From NCBI RefSeq assembly GCF_016808335.1, contig NC_053153.1:27886090-27950089 (forward strand): 64,000 nucleotides of DNA. The letters run 5' to 3'. Within the stretch, counting starts at the first letter, position 1, and every line of letters starts with the position of its first letter. The DNA is from Panicum virgatum. Its lineage: Eukaryota; Streptophyta; Magnoliopsida; Poales; Poaceae. This document shows, piece by piece, positions 1 to 11,334 of the stretch. The position numbers were made by a program, and so were the translations under genes. Under the pieces are notes generated by a model, which saw only the letters and a list, made by a program, of their open reading frames with translations, made no database searches and was not told the DNA's origin.

Positions 1-758
1 ATCTAAGCATGGATTGATAAACTATCAAGATAGTAAAGCAACCATGGCAGAACTCTATATTATGAATAGAAGTCTGACAAGTTCGATACAAAGCCATACC
101 AGGAGCCGATGATTGCTCAACGACTCCGATGATGACTTGCTCACTGAAGAGAACTAGCCTAGCTCCACTACCTAGCTAAGAGAGCAAGAGAGATGAGAGC
201 CTTCTTGGAGAGAATGGAATGAAGTGTGTGTGTGTGTTGAGAGGGGGGGAGAGGCCCTATTTATACTACTTGGAGGTCGGTTTCCCGCCAACGCATATAT
301 GGAAGGTGATCAGGTGCCTTGGCCGTGACTCCTCCTCGAGATGCACCTGGACGCGTTGCAGGCCAGGTTAGGCCGACCCTAGGGGTCGGCCGACCCCACC
401 TGTCAGCCGTTCGTGCTGATCCTTTGTTGGGTGGTTGATTCATTGGATCTTATCCTTATCCTCTAGTGCATCTTGCGTGGAGGCCCCGTTTCCTCTGACA
501 TGTGGGCCCTCTTTGTAAGGGTGTGACGCCGGATGCGATATTCTGCGTAGTTATGTGGCGTCTGCTGCGTGTTTTCATCTTATTCCGCTCTTGCTGCGTG
601 TTTTCATCTTATTCCGCTCTTGCTCATCTGAAATGTACAAAACTCGAAAACAACTATTGAGCGAGGTTAGTGATACAAATATGTGAGTAAGGCATGTAGT
701 TTTCCTTTATTATTGAGTATAGTTGACGGGTGAAAATGGCACTTAAGCACCGTCAACA
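1..758 (-). repeat. Element A 3' LTR (truncated by window edge)
   Basis: On the minus strand it starts TGTTGACGG at 758. A TATA box (TATAAATAG on minus) lies at 257-265, followed by a pyrimidine-rich leader and a short GT repeat near 225-240. About 105-130 bp upstream of the TATA box is a GC palindrome containing GGTCGGCC (about 371-398). A 29-bp unit is tandemly duplicated at about 564-621 but single in the other LTR. The first bases can fold as a hairpin (TTGACGG at about 723 with CCGTCAA at about 751). Confidence 0.8.
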
Positions 759-797
759 ACTCCCCCAAGCTAGCCCTTTGCTCGTCCCGAGCAAAGT
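759..797 (-). promoter_or_regulatory. Polypurine tract and adjacent stem-loop, element A
   Basis: The PPT on the minus strand is GCTTGGGGGAGT directly before the LTR. Next to it, 776-796 forms a 9-bp stem (CTTTGCTCG / CGAGCAAAG) with a 3-nt loop. The same stem-loop sits at the same place in elements C and F. Confidence 0.7.
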
Positions 798-2611
798 TTT
801 AGACTTATGTTGTTGATCAGGAGATGCTACAATGTCGCATTCCTGACTTATGCCCAAGGCACAACCGAGTGTTCTTACCTTTATTCTAAATAAGTTGGCC
901 TTATTCGCACCATTTACCTTACTCCTGTGGGGCTTGTAGCATCATCCTCATCTTTGGCGGTTGAGGGTCAGAATGGCTTGTAGAGTACCACTTACCACTC
1001 CTTTGTTCAACCGTCAATTCGGAGGTTTTTATAAAGTTTTTGAAAAGAAATATTGTAGTTCCTCGGGTGATCTCTCGGATCGCTCAAATGTGTTTCATTC
1101 CTCACCAAGGCCTTTTTATGTGCCTTTGTTTTTCCATCCTACTTCTAATGGCTTTTTTTGGTGGATCTGTAGGTATGGAGGATATAATGGCAAACTTGCT
1201 TCTCATATTTCGCTAAGTCAAAGACCGGATCCAAAGGAGAAACAAGTCATAAGCCTTGATCAAGATGTGCAAGTTTGTGGATATATATATATTTTTTGGT
1301 GGATGGTGGATGAAACTCCTTTATATGATTTCTCTCTCCCTTGTAATATTTTTGGTATGGGCTATATTTTCTTTTTCTCCTTTTTTTTGACACACCTTGT
1401 GGGTGTGTGGCACACCTTCTTTGGGTATGCATTTTTTCTCTCTTTCTTTTTTTTGACATTCCTTGTGGGCATGTGGCATACCTTCTTTGGGTATGCATCT
1501 TTTATTTCTTTTTGTATAGCCCATACATCATGATGATAACTTTGGAGAGAAATAAACATAGTACAACATGGAGTTTTATTTGTGGATGAATGGGGGATGT
1601 ACTTGTTATCTTCCAGGTGTAGAAGTATAGCATGTGAGTGGATGTGTACGTGATCTTGATCATGGGCATATGAAGTGATTCTCACAAAGGGGCACAACAA
1701 TTTGACAAAGCTCAATGAGAAGACAAGTTGCATATGTAGAAAAGGCTTTTCAAACCTGTAACTCATATGGCTCCGGATAGGAATTGCATATCACCGAGGA
1801 ACTTTATTCTATCTTTGTATTTTTGAAAAGAAATACTCCGGATATCAAGCATCACGTAGGAGAAGATCATAGCAACTCTTTTCAGCCATATCATAACCCA
1901 CAACAACCAAGATTCGAATTCTGCTTTTCGCTACCCACAAGTTTCAAGCTTAAGGTTTGAACATCTAGCCACCAAACTCAGAACTTAGGGAGAGCATAAG
2001 GTTGTAACTGGGCATATGAAAGGAACTAACAGAGTAACTATTCATCATCTCAATAAATAAAACTACACATGCTTACTACACATACTGGAAAGCAAATAAA
2101 TATTTTTGAGTTTTTAAAGGTTTTGTCAATTTTTATTTGATTTTAGTTATGCAAATTTTTATGGATTTTCAGAATTTTGCAAATTTTTGTTTGGTTTCAT
2201 GCAAGGTTTTTAAAAGCAGTAAAGATAGAGTTTGATACAAGGTACCTCTCATGGGGGTCCTCCCCCAAGCTAGCTTCAGGCTCACTGCTGCTGGTTGGGA
2301 TTAAACCCAGCCCAACGGTAGTAGGCCCTCCACTCCTCCTTGGATTTCTGTTGTTGCTGCTCTAGATTGCGGATCCTCTCGCATGTGTATCGCTGCCAGT
2401 TCTGTGTTGACTTGATGTGCTGGCCCAGCGACTCATTGATGTTGGTGGTGCGCACGTTCAGCTCGCCCATCTACCGAGTCAGAGTGGCGAAGCCTCTGGA
2501 CGAAGCTGTACGTCACGGGGGACCACTGGAGCTGGAACTAGTGGACCGGTGCCCTGAGGCCTGCCGTGCCCACTCAGTGGAGCTGGCACTCTGCATGATG
2601 AACCTCCAGCC
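798..2611. other. Non-coding 3' region of element A
   Basis: I see no coding capacity here. After the stem-loop a stretch including GATCAGGAG matches the corresponding region of elements C and F. The remainder is AT-rich and pyrimidine-rich. It includes two 66-bp direct repeats at about 1381-1512, each with TTTTTTGACA and CTTCTTTGGGTATGCA. Short open frames here follow these repeats and look accidental. Confidence 0.6.
1381..1512. repeat. Two-copy 66-bp tandem repeat
   Basis: The unit runs from a poly-T stretch through GACA to GGGTATGCAT and recurs once with a few substitutions. It explains overlapping open frames on both strands. Confidence 0.75.
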
Positions 2612-3778
2612 TCACATTACTGTGGTTGAGGCTGAGGTTGGTACTGCATGAACTCCTCCCTTCTGGCCCTGCTTCTTGTAACCCTGCAAGGAAGACCAGA
2701 AAATACTATGCCGATGGCTCTCCTCTTGTGGAACAAGAGGGATGGTTAGCGAACGGCAGTTATACAAATGATATCCCGCATTTGGCAATGGGATTTCGTT
2801 TGCATAACCAAGCGAAAAGAAAATCAAGGAGTCATCCGGGCCTTTCTTGAGCGTGTGGCCTTGAACCAAGTATGCCTCATCGATTATAACACGGGGCTCC
2901 TCAATGAAAGGAATGGGGTTCCCGTCTAAGATTCCCATGTTTGATGTGATGCAGGTAACCAAAGAAGTGCATTCAATAGGACCCGTCATCCGAAAATTTG
3001 TGAGCCATTGCTTAACCATTGCTTGTGCGGGGGAGATTCGGATCTTGTTGACCATGGCGTATAATATCATCAACTCATCGTTGCGCACTGGTCGTGGATC
3101 ATCTCTTGGAAAGAGAGTTATTGCCACCCACTTGTGCATCAAACGAAGAGTCGGGTTTTGAATGTCATTGCACCGAGGTGCAAACTTGCCATGAACAACT
3201 TGACCCGAAATCAAACCCCAAAACTCATGTCGATCAAAACCGCGGCAAGCTTTTGCAAGGGAAACTGGCAAGCGCGCGCTAAAACCAAGGAGGTGGCTGA
3301 AATTTCTCCAATTAAAATAGCGTTCAACTCCAAAAACTCGGAAAGAAACACCATCGTCCACCTGCTGAAGAGTGCAAAGAAACTGGATGGTGAGGAGACG
3401 AGAACCATCCCATCCAACCACATGCCAAACACGAGCGAAGTCAACGTCCATACCTATTTTTTCGAGAAGGTCCAAATCGAAGGCTCTGGTATGACCAAAC
3501 CTTCGATTCTTGATCATGGCGTAGGCTTGACACTCGCGGTCGTCTTGCAAGTCGAGGTACAGTGCATCATCTTCATCTATTTCCATGTCATCGGCTTGCG
3601 GTTCTTCAGCTTGCTCCTCTATTTGTTCCTCTTGTTCGTCTTGCTCATAGTCCATCGTGGTCGGCATTGGTGTAGGTTCGGGGGAATGACGGGAGCTCGA
3701 TCCACCCTGTGAACGAGATGAGCTTTACCCTGTCATCTTCTTGATATCTCCAGAAAGTTTCTGACCTACACCCTTCAT
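2612..3778 (-). pseudogene. Accessory ORF of element A, 'putative plant transposon protein' type
   Basis: A 351-codon open frame runs from ATG 3667 to 2612. The same frame extends upstream to ATG 3778, with a TAA at codon 18 (about 3725-3727). The Ser/Arg-rich stretch after that stop resembles the start of the element C protein, so 3778 is probably the original start. After the Ser/Arg-rich part comes a very acidic stretch (EQDEQEEQIEEQAEE) and then a globular region. Motifs shared with the protein of element C include NPTLR, ELM.LYA, SP...MV..W and SLVT.I. This type of protein is known only from plant retroelements and has no established biochemical function. There is no membrane segment, so an envelope role is not supported. 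It lies between a promoter-like segment and the element's 3' end. Confidence 0.7.
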
Positions 3779-4261
3779 GCTTGCAAAAAGAACGAACAAG
3801 AACGAACGAGAACAACTCGATTCGGGTTACGTTAGTGAAATGAAAATGAAACTCTTACCCGAAAGTTGTTCCTCCAATTATGTGATCAATCTTGCAGCAA
3901 TGAATTGAGAGAGAGTGTGTGTTCTTGCAATCAAACTTGAGCCAAAATCCAAAGGAAACCCGAGCAAGAATGTGTGAGAGGGAGTGAGAGTGGAGAGAGT
4001 GAGCATGAGAGCTCATCACCCCTCTCTCGGCCTCTATTTGAAGGAAACTGGGCGAGTGCACCCGAGGAGGAGCCAGGCACAATGGTCAGGAAGCCGTTGG
4101 AGAAGGTGGGGCCCAGGAGCCGTTGGCCCTAAGTCGGCCGACCTGTGGGGTCGGCCGGCCCCAGGGTGGGCCCCCTGGAGCCCCCATTTGAACAAGTGAT
4201 TCCTCAACGGTCATAAACTTTGAAAATATGGTGCACGACCAAAAGTTTGCTAGAAAAGTTC
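3779..4261 (-). promoter_or_regulatory. Promoter-like segment upstream of the element A accessory ORF
   Basis: Read on the minus strand, palindromic GGCCGGCC/GGTCGGCC boxes (about 4133-4162) are followed about 95-120 bp later by a TATA-like CAAATAGAGG (about 4033-4042). A CT-rich leader follows, then the ORF. The LTR of the same element has the same order: palindrome, TATAAATAG, CT-rich leader. The segment therefore looks like a second U3-type promoter placed before the ORF. This is inferred from layout; no transcript evidence is available. Confidence 0.45.
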
Positions 4262-4857
4262 GCTGAAGAGAACTAGCCTAGCTCCACTAATTAGCTAAGA
4301 GAGCAAGAGAGAGGAGAGCCTTCTTGGAGAGAATGGAATGAAGTGTGTGTGTGTGTGTGTGTTGAGAGGGGGGAGAGAGAGGCCCTATTTATACTACTTG
4401 GAGGTCGGTTTCCCGCCAACGCATATATGGAAGGTGATCAGGTGCCTTTTCCGTGACTCCTCCTCGAGATGCACCTGGACGCGTTGCAGGCTAGGTTCGG
4501 CCGACCCTAGGGGTCGGCCGACCCCACCTGTCAGTCGTTCGTGCTGATCCTTTGCTGGGTGGTTGATTCGTTGGATCTTATCCTTATCCTCTAGTGCATC
4601 TTGCGTGGAGGCCCCGTTTCCTCTGACATGTGGGCCCTCTTTGTAAGGGTGTGACGCCAGATGCAATATTCTACGTAGTTATGTGGCGTCTGCTGCGTGT
4701 TTTTGTCTTATTTCGCTCTTGCTCATCTAAAATGTACAAAACTCGAAAACAACTGTGGAGCGAGGTTAGTGATACAAATAAGTGAGTAAGGCATATAGTT
4801 TTCCTTTATTATTGAGTATAGTTGACGGGTGAAAATGGCACTTAAGCACCGTCAACA
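4262..4857 (-). repeat. Element A 5' LTR (truncated)
   Basis: It matches 144-758 closely, with the TATA box at 4385-4393 and the GC palindrome at about 4498-4525. The (GT)n at about 4341-4364 is longer than in the left copy. The portion beyond 4262 that would contain the LTR end and PBS is missing. The terminal CA at 4857 is followed by GTGCT, a possible TSD whose partner lies outside the window. Confidence 0.8.
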
Positions 4858-5412
4858 GTGCTGTGGCCGTGCCCACTTGCCGCGGCGCGAGTGACGAGGG
4901 CAGGCAGGCCGGCGAGCAAGGCTGCAGCGAGGTCGCGTCGCGGGGTCGGCATGTCGCTGGTGGTGCTGCGTGCGCGAGCGAAGGCGGTTGGGGGCGGTGG
5001 CCGGGGTGCTGCACGTGGGTGGGGAAGGAAGAAGGAGAAGGAGGAAGGGAAGGAGGGAGAAAAGAAAAGGAAAAAGGGAAAAGGAAAAAGGAAAAAGAAA
5101 AAAGAAAGAAAAGAAAAAAAAATAAAGAGAGGGAAAGAGAGAGGGCTATCGGCGGGATTCGCGGTGGTGGTCGACGCACGCGCACAGCGGCTTCAGTCGG
5201 AAGCGACTCGCACGCTGAACGAGGAAAAGGGGAACACAAGGACGTGGATTGAATTCGGGTGTCGGAACGGCGGATCATCGGAAAAAGATTTCAGGGAATC
5301 AGGAGCTCAGATAGGAAAGAATTTGGAATGATTTGAGCTCAGCGACGAAAAAGATTTTGGAAATAATATTTTTAGCAGGTGATTTATTTGGGCGTATTTT
5401 CGGGATGTTACA
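4858..5412 (-). repeat. Element B 3' LTR, first 555 bp
   Basis: It begins TGTAACATCCCG on the minus strand at 5412, next to a PPT (AAGTGGGGTAGG on minus). The block at about 4858-5300 is G-rich with a purine run (about 5030-5140); open frames there are compositional. The rest of this LTR lies left of element A, outside the window. Confidence 0.75.
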
Positions 5413-6131
5413 AACCTACCCCACTTAAAATGAATCTCGTCCTCAAGATTCGGCTGGTTCCTAAAGAGATGGGGAAACTCCTTTTTCAGAGCATCTTCGC
5501 GTTCCCATGTAGCTTCTTGTACTCCGTGTCTGCTCCATTGCACTCTGCAAATCCGTACCTCTGAGTTCCTTGTTCTTTCTGTGACAATGTCTAAGATTTT
5601 GACAGGCCCTTCTTGATACCGAAGATCCTTTTGCAGATCAATTGTTTCCACTGATACTATTTCTTCTTCAGGTACCTTCAAGCACTTTCTGAGCTGAGAC
5701 ACATGAAATACTGGATGTATATCTGACATTTCTTCAAGCAATTGAATACGGTATGCTACTGCTCCAACTCTTTTCACTACTTGGTATGGTCTGATATACC
5801 GAGGAGCTAATTTTCCTTAAACTTGAAATCTTCGAGTCCCCCGAATCGGAGAGACCTTAAGATATACAAAATCTCCAACCTCAAAACATAATTCTCTTCT
5901 TTGCTTGTCTGCATAACTCTTATGCCGTGATTGGGCTGCTTTTAGCTTCTCTCTAATCTCAGCCACACGGTCTTCTGCATCTTTTATGAGAGCTGGTCCG
6001 GTTAAAGTATGTTCCCCTACTTCTGACCACATCAAAGGGGTCCAACACTTTCTTCCGTAGAGAGCCTCAAATGGCGACATGTCTAGGTTTGCCTGATAAC
6101 TGTTGTTGTATGAGAACTCTGCATAGGGCAA
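5307..6131 (-). pseudogene. Element B integrase C-terminus and chromodomain-like tail
   Basis: The segment 6131-5817 continues integrase (SPFEALYGRKC, then DFVYLKVSP) and ends at an in-frame stop. The segment 5777-5307 holds the remaining integrase tail (HPVFHVSQLR) and a chromodomain-like block ending in a WEREDAL motif (consensus EATWERE). That block is typical of Tekay integrases, where it is thought to guide insertion to heterochromatin by binding methylated histone H3. The frame runs through the PPT into the LTR because its normal stop is lost. Confidence 0.75.
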
Positions 6132-6134
6132 ACT

Positions 6135-6842
6135 CTATTCCCAATCTTTACCATAGGTAAGGACACATGCCCTTAACATATCCTCCATAATTTGGTTTAC
6201 CCTTTCCGTCTGTCCATCAGTCTGCGGGTGATAGGCCGAACTAAAATCCAACTTTGTGCCCATGGCTTTATGCAGGCTTTTCCAAAACTTAGAGGTAAAT
6301 TGGGTCCCTCTATCCAAAACGATTTTGCTGGGCACACCATGCAATTTCACTATGTGGTCTATATAGAGTCGGGCCAATTTTTCTCCACCATAATTGGTCC
6401 GTACGGGTAAGTAGTGTGCGACCTTGGTAAGTCGATTCACTATCACCCATATAGAGTCATTTCCTTTCTGGGTCCTGGGTAAACCAACCACAAAATCCAT
6501 GCCAATTTCATCCCATTTCCAAACCGGAATGGGTAATGGTTGCAATAACCCAGCCGGCTTCTGATGCTTGGCTTTGACCCTTTGGCAAATATCACAATGT
6601 GCGACAAACTGGGCGATGTCCGCCTTCATTCCATTCCACCAATATTTTTGCCTTAAATCCATATACATCTTGGTAGCTCCGGGGTGGATGAAATATGCCG
6701 AGTTATGGGCTTCGTCCATGATAATGTTCTGGAATTTCCACTCCCTAGGCACACAAATCTTGTTCTTATACCATAAGGTTTCTTTGTCATCCACCCTAAA
6801 ATCTGGGGCCTTATTTTCTCCCGTGTGCTTACGGATTTTCAA
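6135..6842 (-). pseudogene. Element B integrase core
   Basis: The open segment contains the N-terminal zinc-binding pattern (HNSAYFIHPG ... CDICQRVK) and the catalytic D,D,E residues in MDFVVGLP, LDRGTQF and GQTERVNQ. The usual Ser before the second Asp is Leu, and DRLTK has become NRLTK. A stop separates it from upstream pol (near 6851). It would have joined element cDNA to host DNA. It is broken on both sides, so it is a remnant. Confidence 0.85.
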
Positions 6843-6986
6843 TAAATCCTAGTCTGAACCCTGGGCCTTTCTAATTTCTTCTTCCAAGGTAGGCTGGACA
6901 CTTAACTTGTGGTGAGATCCTTGAGGAATGATGTGCACATTTAGCTGTGCTATTTCTTCCTGTAAATGGGCATTCTTGGGCCTGAG

Positions 6987-7298
6987 TTACTTGTGAGGTT
7001 TCCGGCTTAAGGCATCAGCTACCACATTAGCTTTGCCGGGGTGGTAATGGATTTCCAGATTATAATCCTTAACCAATTCCAGCCACCTTCTTTGCCATAA
7101 ATTCAAATATGGTTGGGTGAAAATGTACTTCAGACTCTTATGGTCAGTGTAGATCTCACACTTATTCCCGATCAGATAATGTCTCCAGATTTTGAGGGCG
7201 TGCACTATGGCTGCAAATTCCAAATCATGTGTTGGGTAATTCTGCTCATGAGGCCTGAGTTGGTGGGAAACATATGCAACCACTTTCCCATCTTGCAT
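6987..7298 (-). pseudogene. Element B RNase H
   Basis: Typical Ty3/gypsy RNase H motifs are visible: [29 protein letters not shown], and [16 protein letters not shown] at the end. An in-frame stop lies just upstream (near 7318, in YCDAS*QGLGC), so the domain is cut from reverse transcriptase. The enzyme normally removes the RNA strand during cDNA synthesis. Confidence 0.85.
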
Positions 7299-7493
7299 AA
7301 GGACACACCCTAAACCTTGTCAGGATGCATCACAATAGATGACAAAATCATGATGAATGTCCGGTAAGGTCAGCACTGGGGCGGTCGTCAATCTTTTCTT
7401 CAATTTTTGGAAGCTCCTTTCACAGTACTCTGTCCAAACAAACTTCTTTTCCTTCTTGAGCAGCTCCATCATGGGCCGGGCGATTTTGGAGAA

Positions 7494-7904
7494 TCATTCG
7501 ACAAATCTCTGATAATACCCAGCTAAACCAAGAAAGCTTCTGATTTCACTAACATCAGTTGGCCGCTGCCAATTAGAAACTGCCTCAACTTTCTCGGGGT
7601 CGACTGCTACTCCTTCTGTGGTCAGAATATGACCAACAAAGGCTACTTTCTCCAGCCAAAATTCACACTTGCTGAACTTAACATATAGCTTATGTGCTCT
7701 TAGCTTTTCGAGGACCACTCTAAGGTGTTGCTCATGCTCTTCAGCACTTTCGGAGTAGATGAGTATGTCATCAATAAAGACTACGACAAACTTATCCAAC
7801 TCGTCCATAAATACCTTATTCATGAGGTTCATGAAATAAGCAGGTGCATTAGTGAGTCCAAATGACATCACAGTAAACTCAAAACTGCCCATAACGGGTG
7901 ACAA
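7494..7904 (-). pseudogene. Element B reverse transcriptase, palm and thumb part
   Basis: The segment includes [10 protein letters not shown], the catalytic FIDDILIYS (YxDD box), [14 protein letters not shown] and [14 protein letters not shown], as in Ty3/gypsy reverse transcriptases. Frameshifts near 7910 and 8000 detach it from the finger region encoded in 7964-9517. A stop follows at the RNase H side. Confidence 0.85.
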
Positions 7905-7963
7905 AAGCTATCTTTGAGATGTCACTTTCCTTAATCTTGAGCTGATAATATCCTGACCTCAGA

Positions 7964-9997
7964 TCAATCTTGGAGAAGTACTTGGCTCCTTTTAGCTGAT
8001 AAAAAAAGATCATCAATCCTGGGGAGGGGGTACTTATTCTTGATGGTAACCTCATTCAGTGCACGGTAATCTACACATAACCTCATACTCCCATCCTTTT
8101 TCTTGACAAATAGGACTGGGGCACCCCACGAGGATGAAGTAGGCCTGATAAAACCACTTCGTTGTAACTCTTCTAGTTGTTTCTTCAGCTCTGCTAGTTC
8201 TGAGGCTGCCATCCTATAGGGTCTCTTGGCAATAGGAGAGGTTCCGGGGATAAGTTCTATGACAAACTCTATATCTCTGTTTGGTGGCATTCCGGGGAGT
8301 TCTTCCGGAAAAACATCAGGGTACTCATTCACAACTGGAACTCCTTCTAGGGATTTCCCATCCATACTAAAAACCATTGGGTCTGGTCCACTCCCTCGAG
8401 TATGGCAGGTCACTTGCATCCCATCTGAGTTGGTTAGGTGTACTACCTTGTCAGCACAACCTATGAGGCCATTGTGTAGGCTTAACCAGTCCATTCCAAG
8501 GATCACATCTATTCCCTTAGACTTAAGTACTACTAGGTCTGCTAGAAATTCTACCCCACTTAAATTGATCCTTACCCATAAACAACCTAGTTGACACTTG
8601 ATGTCACCTCTAGGCGGCCGGGTTAATAGGGGTGTTTTTAGTAGTACCATAGGTATTTTATGCTTATCCACGAAGCTTGACGATATGAATGAGTGTGATG
8701 CTCCAGAATCAAATAATACTATTGCCAGAGTTGAGCTGACTAGGAACTCACCAAGTACCACTCCTTGTGCACCCTGAGCCTCCTGTGCGTTGATGTGGTT
8801 GACGCGAGCTCGTCCATAAGGCTGCTGGCTATTGTTGTTGCCCTTGTTGTTGCTACCGACGGGGACACGGTTGGCTCCGGATACAGGTAGCCTAGGTCCA
8901 TTCACCGAGTTGGAGAAGGCTGATGCAGCAGGCTTGTTTTTGGCATATGGGCAGTTGGCAATGTAATGCCCTGTCTCACGGCAGTTGAAATAGGCCCTAG
9001 CATTGTTGTTGTTAGTGGTGACTTGGCTGGCATTGTTCTGCGGGGCTTTCATGGTGTTCAGGTTCCTGAACTGTGTGTTAGGGGCCTGGGAGCCTGTCAC
9101 TTGGGACTGGGTCCTATACTGCATTGTGGCCTGAGATCCTAGTGCAGTATAGCTGGAGCTTCTTGGTCTCTGGAAGCGGTTCTGCTGGCGGGCCTTGCTT
9201 TCTAGGAATTTACGCTTGTTTTCTTTTCTTTCTTCAACTTTGGCCCTTTCTGTGAGAATGGCCATGTTCATGAGAGTATTGAAGTCTGGGTATATCTGAG
9301 GGGTAAGCAAGGTCCGGAGTTCTGGGCTTAATCCCTTCTTGAACATGTCCTGCTTCTTTTCATCCTTGTCCACTTTCTCTGGTGCACAATGGGCAATTTC
9401 CATGAACTGGTAGGTGTATTCTTCCACAGACATGCTCCCTTGCTGTAGTGCACAGAACTCATCCGCCTTGCACTTCATGGTGGCTGCGGGGATATGGTAG
9501 CGGCAGAACTCTTTCAAAAATTCGTTCCAAGTGATGGTGGTGGCATCTTCAGCAGCGGCACAGTAATTCTCCCACTAAGCTAAGGCAGTACCTCTGAGTT
9601 GGTGAGCTGCCAGAAGAACTTTGTCACAGTCTTGGCATTCTAATGGCTCGAGCTTCCTTTCGATCACACGCAGCCAGTCATCTACCTCCAAGGGGTTGCT
9701 GGATCTGGCAAAGGTGGGTGGCTTGGTTCTCAGGAAAGCTGACAGCTTGTCATTCATGATCTGCTCTCGTGGCCGCTTATTGACGATGGCATTGGCCATG
9801 GCTTCCAGTATGAGGGTCTGATTGTTTATCGCCTGTGTCAGGTCCCCGACAGGTGGAGGTGGTGGCACTTCTCCTTCGTTCTGGTTCACTTCCTGTTCTC
9901 TGAGAGGATCCTATCCGTGCCCATTTTGCGGTCCTCCTGCGCCAGGGGCTGCAGAGTTCCGACTGTGGGAGGCTCTTGAACCGTGTCGGGAAGCCAT
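7964..9997 (-). pseudogene. Element B gag, protease and N-terminal reverse transcriptase
   Basis: The gag start is ATG 9997 (MASRHGSRAS), directly after a CAG|ATGGCT site. An in-frame TAG is at codon 29 (9911-9913) and another stop lies near 9575. The open segment 9517-7964 holds the gag core ([17 protein letters not shown]), a zinc knuckle, the protease motif ([13 protein letters not shown]), and the start of reverse transcriptase ([34 protein letters not shown]). The zinc knuckle reads [14 protein letters not shown], so the first cysteine is replaced by tyrosine. Family membership is clear; the gene is not functional. Confidence 0.85.
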
Positions 9998-10000
9998 CTG

Positions 10001-10295
10001 TAGATTGGATAGAGTCTTTGTGAGATTGGGATTAGGATTAAGTGATGTTTAAGTTATTTAGTTCGTATTGTTTTTAAAAAAGGTAGAATCCACCTCCTGC
10101 CGAAGGCACACCAACTAACAATAAACACACAGACTAGCAAGCAACAAGCACAAACAACTTCATTACTGCAAGGGGGGTACAACACTGGGGCAAGGTCAAA
10201 GCGCGTACTACATGTCCGGGTACACAACTCCAAAAGAGGGGGGCACAACTCTAACTTCAAACCACACGGCTTCATCCCTTGACGGTCACTAGCAC
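10001..10295. other. Spacer between ORF P1 and gag of element B
   Basis: No ORF is supported here. Towards gag it includes a pyrimidine-containing acceptor-like stretch ending CTACAG immediately before the gag ATG (minus strand). Confidence 0.5.
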
Positions 10296-11182
10296 TTAGG
10301 CAGACTCATTGGCTTGAGTGGGTTCTCCCCTTGGAAGAGAACACACATCCTCTAGGGGAATAAGCAGTCCTTGCTCACCATTCTCTAGGTCTCCGTTTTC
10401 CAGGGGTTGCTCAGCAGCTTCTCCTTCAATGGCGGCAGTAGGCCCTTTAGGGTTCTCGGGTGGGGCTTGTGGGGTCCCAAAAAGTGGTCCCCATCCCATG
10501 ATGGGCGTCCCAAGTAGGATATGGGTTTCTCCAATTGCCGGGACTGACGTTCCACTTCTGGTCCATTCTTGTATGCACAGGTCCCGGGCCTGCCTGAGGC
10601 TCTCTTGGGCAACCGCTTCACTACTGACCGCGGCTGCGGCTCTTGCCTCGGCTTGAGCCACCCGGATTTGATGCATTCTTATCTCGAGCTCTGCTTGCTC
10701 GGCCTGATGGGTCTGCTCCCTCAGGATGCTAGCTTGCTCGTCAAAGAGCTGATCCAAGGAGGCTAGGTAAGTAGCCACTTGGTACAGGGGGTCCTCTTCA
10801 TGGCGGCGCCGTTCCAGGCTTCTCATGCGAGCCTCCCAAACTAGGGTTCTGATGACCGGAGGAAAGATCCTCATTGGTGTGGGGTGAGATGTCCCTCGAA
10901 AATCTGGCATAGATAACGGAGCGCCTTTCTAACGACCAAGGGATAGGTGTCTTGGTACCTAAACCTGGTGGTGGTCACTCGCCATGGCTGGATGTCGGGG
11001 TAGCGGTCACTTTTGGCGATGACTAGGATCACCCTGCAGCGGAGAGTGCCATGGTGCTCGTACTCCCTGCTGTAGTACCTTGGGCGTTTCGAAACACCAA
11101 GACTCTCCAGGGTATTGATCAAAAGGCTGGGGAAGCCAGGTGCAGCTTAGCAAATGCCCTGGGTCCATCCTTCCTCAGCCAT
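10296..11182 (-). pseudogene. ORF P1 of element B, pre-gag accessory ORF
   Basis: The start is ATG 11182 (MAEEGWTQGIC then an in-frame TAA at codon 12). The reading frame 11122-10871 is colinear with ORF P2 (REYEHHGTLRCRVILVIAKS, then VVRKALRYLCQIFE). A frameshift near 10890 moves into frame 10910-10296, which continues the similarity (ARMRSLE...EEDPLYQVATYL, LDQLFDEQA) into a coiled-coil-like region rich in Ala, Glu and Gln. It ends in a proline-rich tail. Function is unknown. The N-terminal part shows alternating beta-like strands followed by an AARKAL-type helix, reminiscent of dsRNA-binding folds; this is inference only. Confidence 0.65.
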
Positions 11183-11334
11183 CTGAAAACAAAGGTAAGG
11201 TGAACAAACTTTGCATAAATACTTGAGTACAAAGGGGATAGGTGGTCTTTATTGTTATAACAGAGTGGGGTCTATTTTCCATGGATACATGATTATTAGG
11301 ATAAAGGCTCTAGCCTAGGTGTGCCACTCTTCTA

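Larger units (their letters stand above)
1..4857 (-). mobile_element. Element A: Athila-like non-autonomous LTR retrotransposon, left end outside window
   Basis: Two long direct repeats (1-758 and about 4262-4857) end in CCGTCAACA. A C-rich tract (minus GCTTGGGGGAGT, a polypurine tract) abuts the left copy, which sets the orientation as minus and makes the left copy the 3' LTR. Between them lies one accessory ORF and no gag, protease, reverse transcriptase or integrase, so the element must have relied on proteins from relatives. The right end at 4857 falls inside the 3' LTR of element B, so A inserted into B. The right LTR copy lacks the portion corresponding to 1-143, which suggests an internal deletion that removed the LTR end, the PBS and any gag-pol. 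Confidence 0.8.

Noticed and set aside
961..1766. Overlapping open frames on both strands
   Set aside because: They translate the 66-bp tandem repeat and poly-T stretches of a non-coding retroelement region; no domain and no consistent codon pattern.
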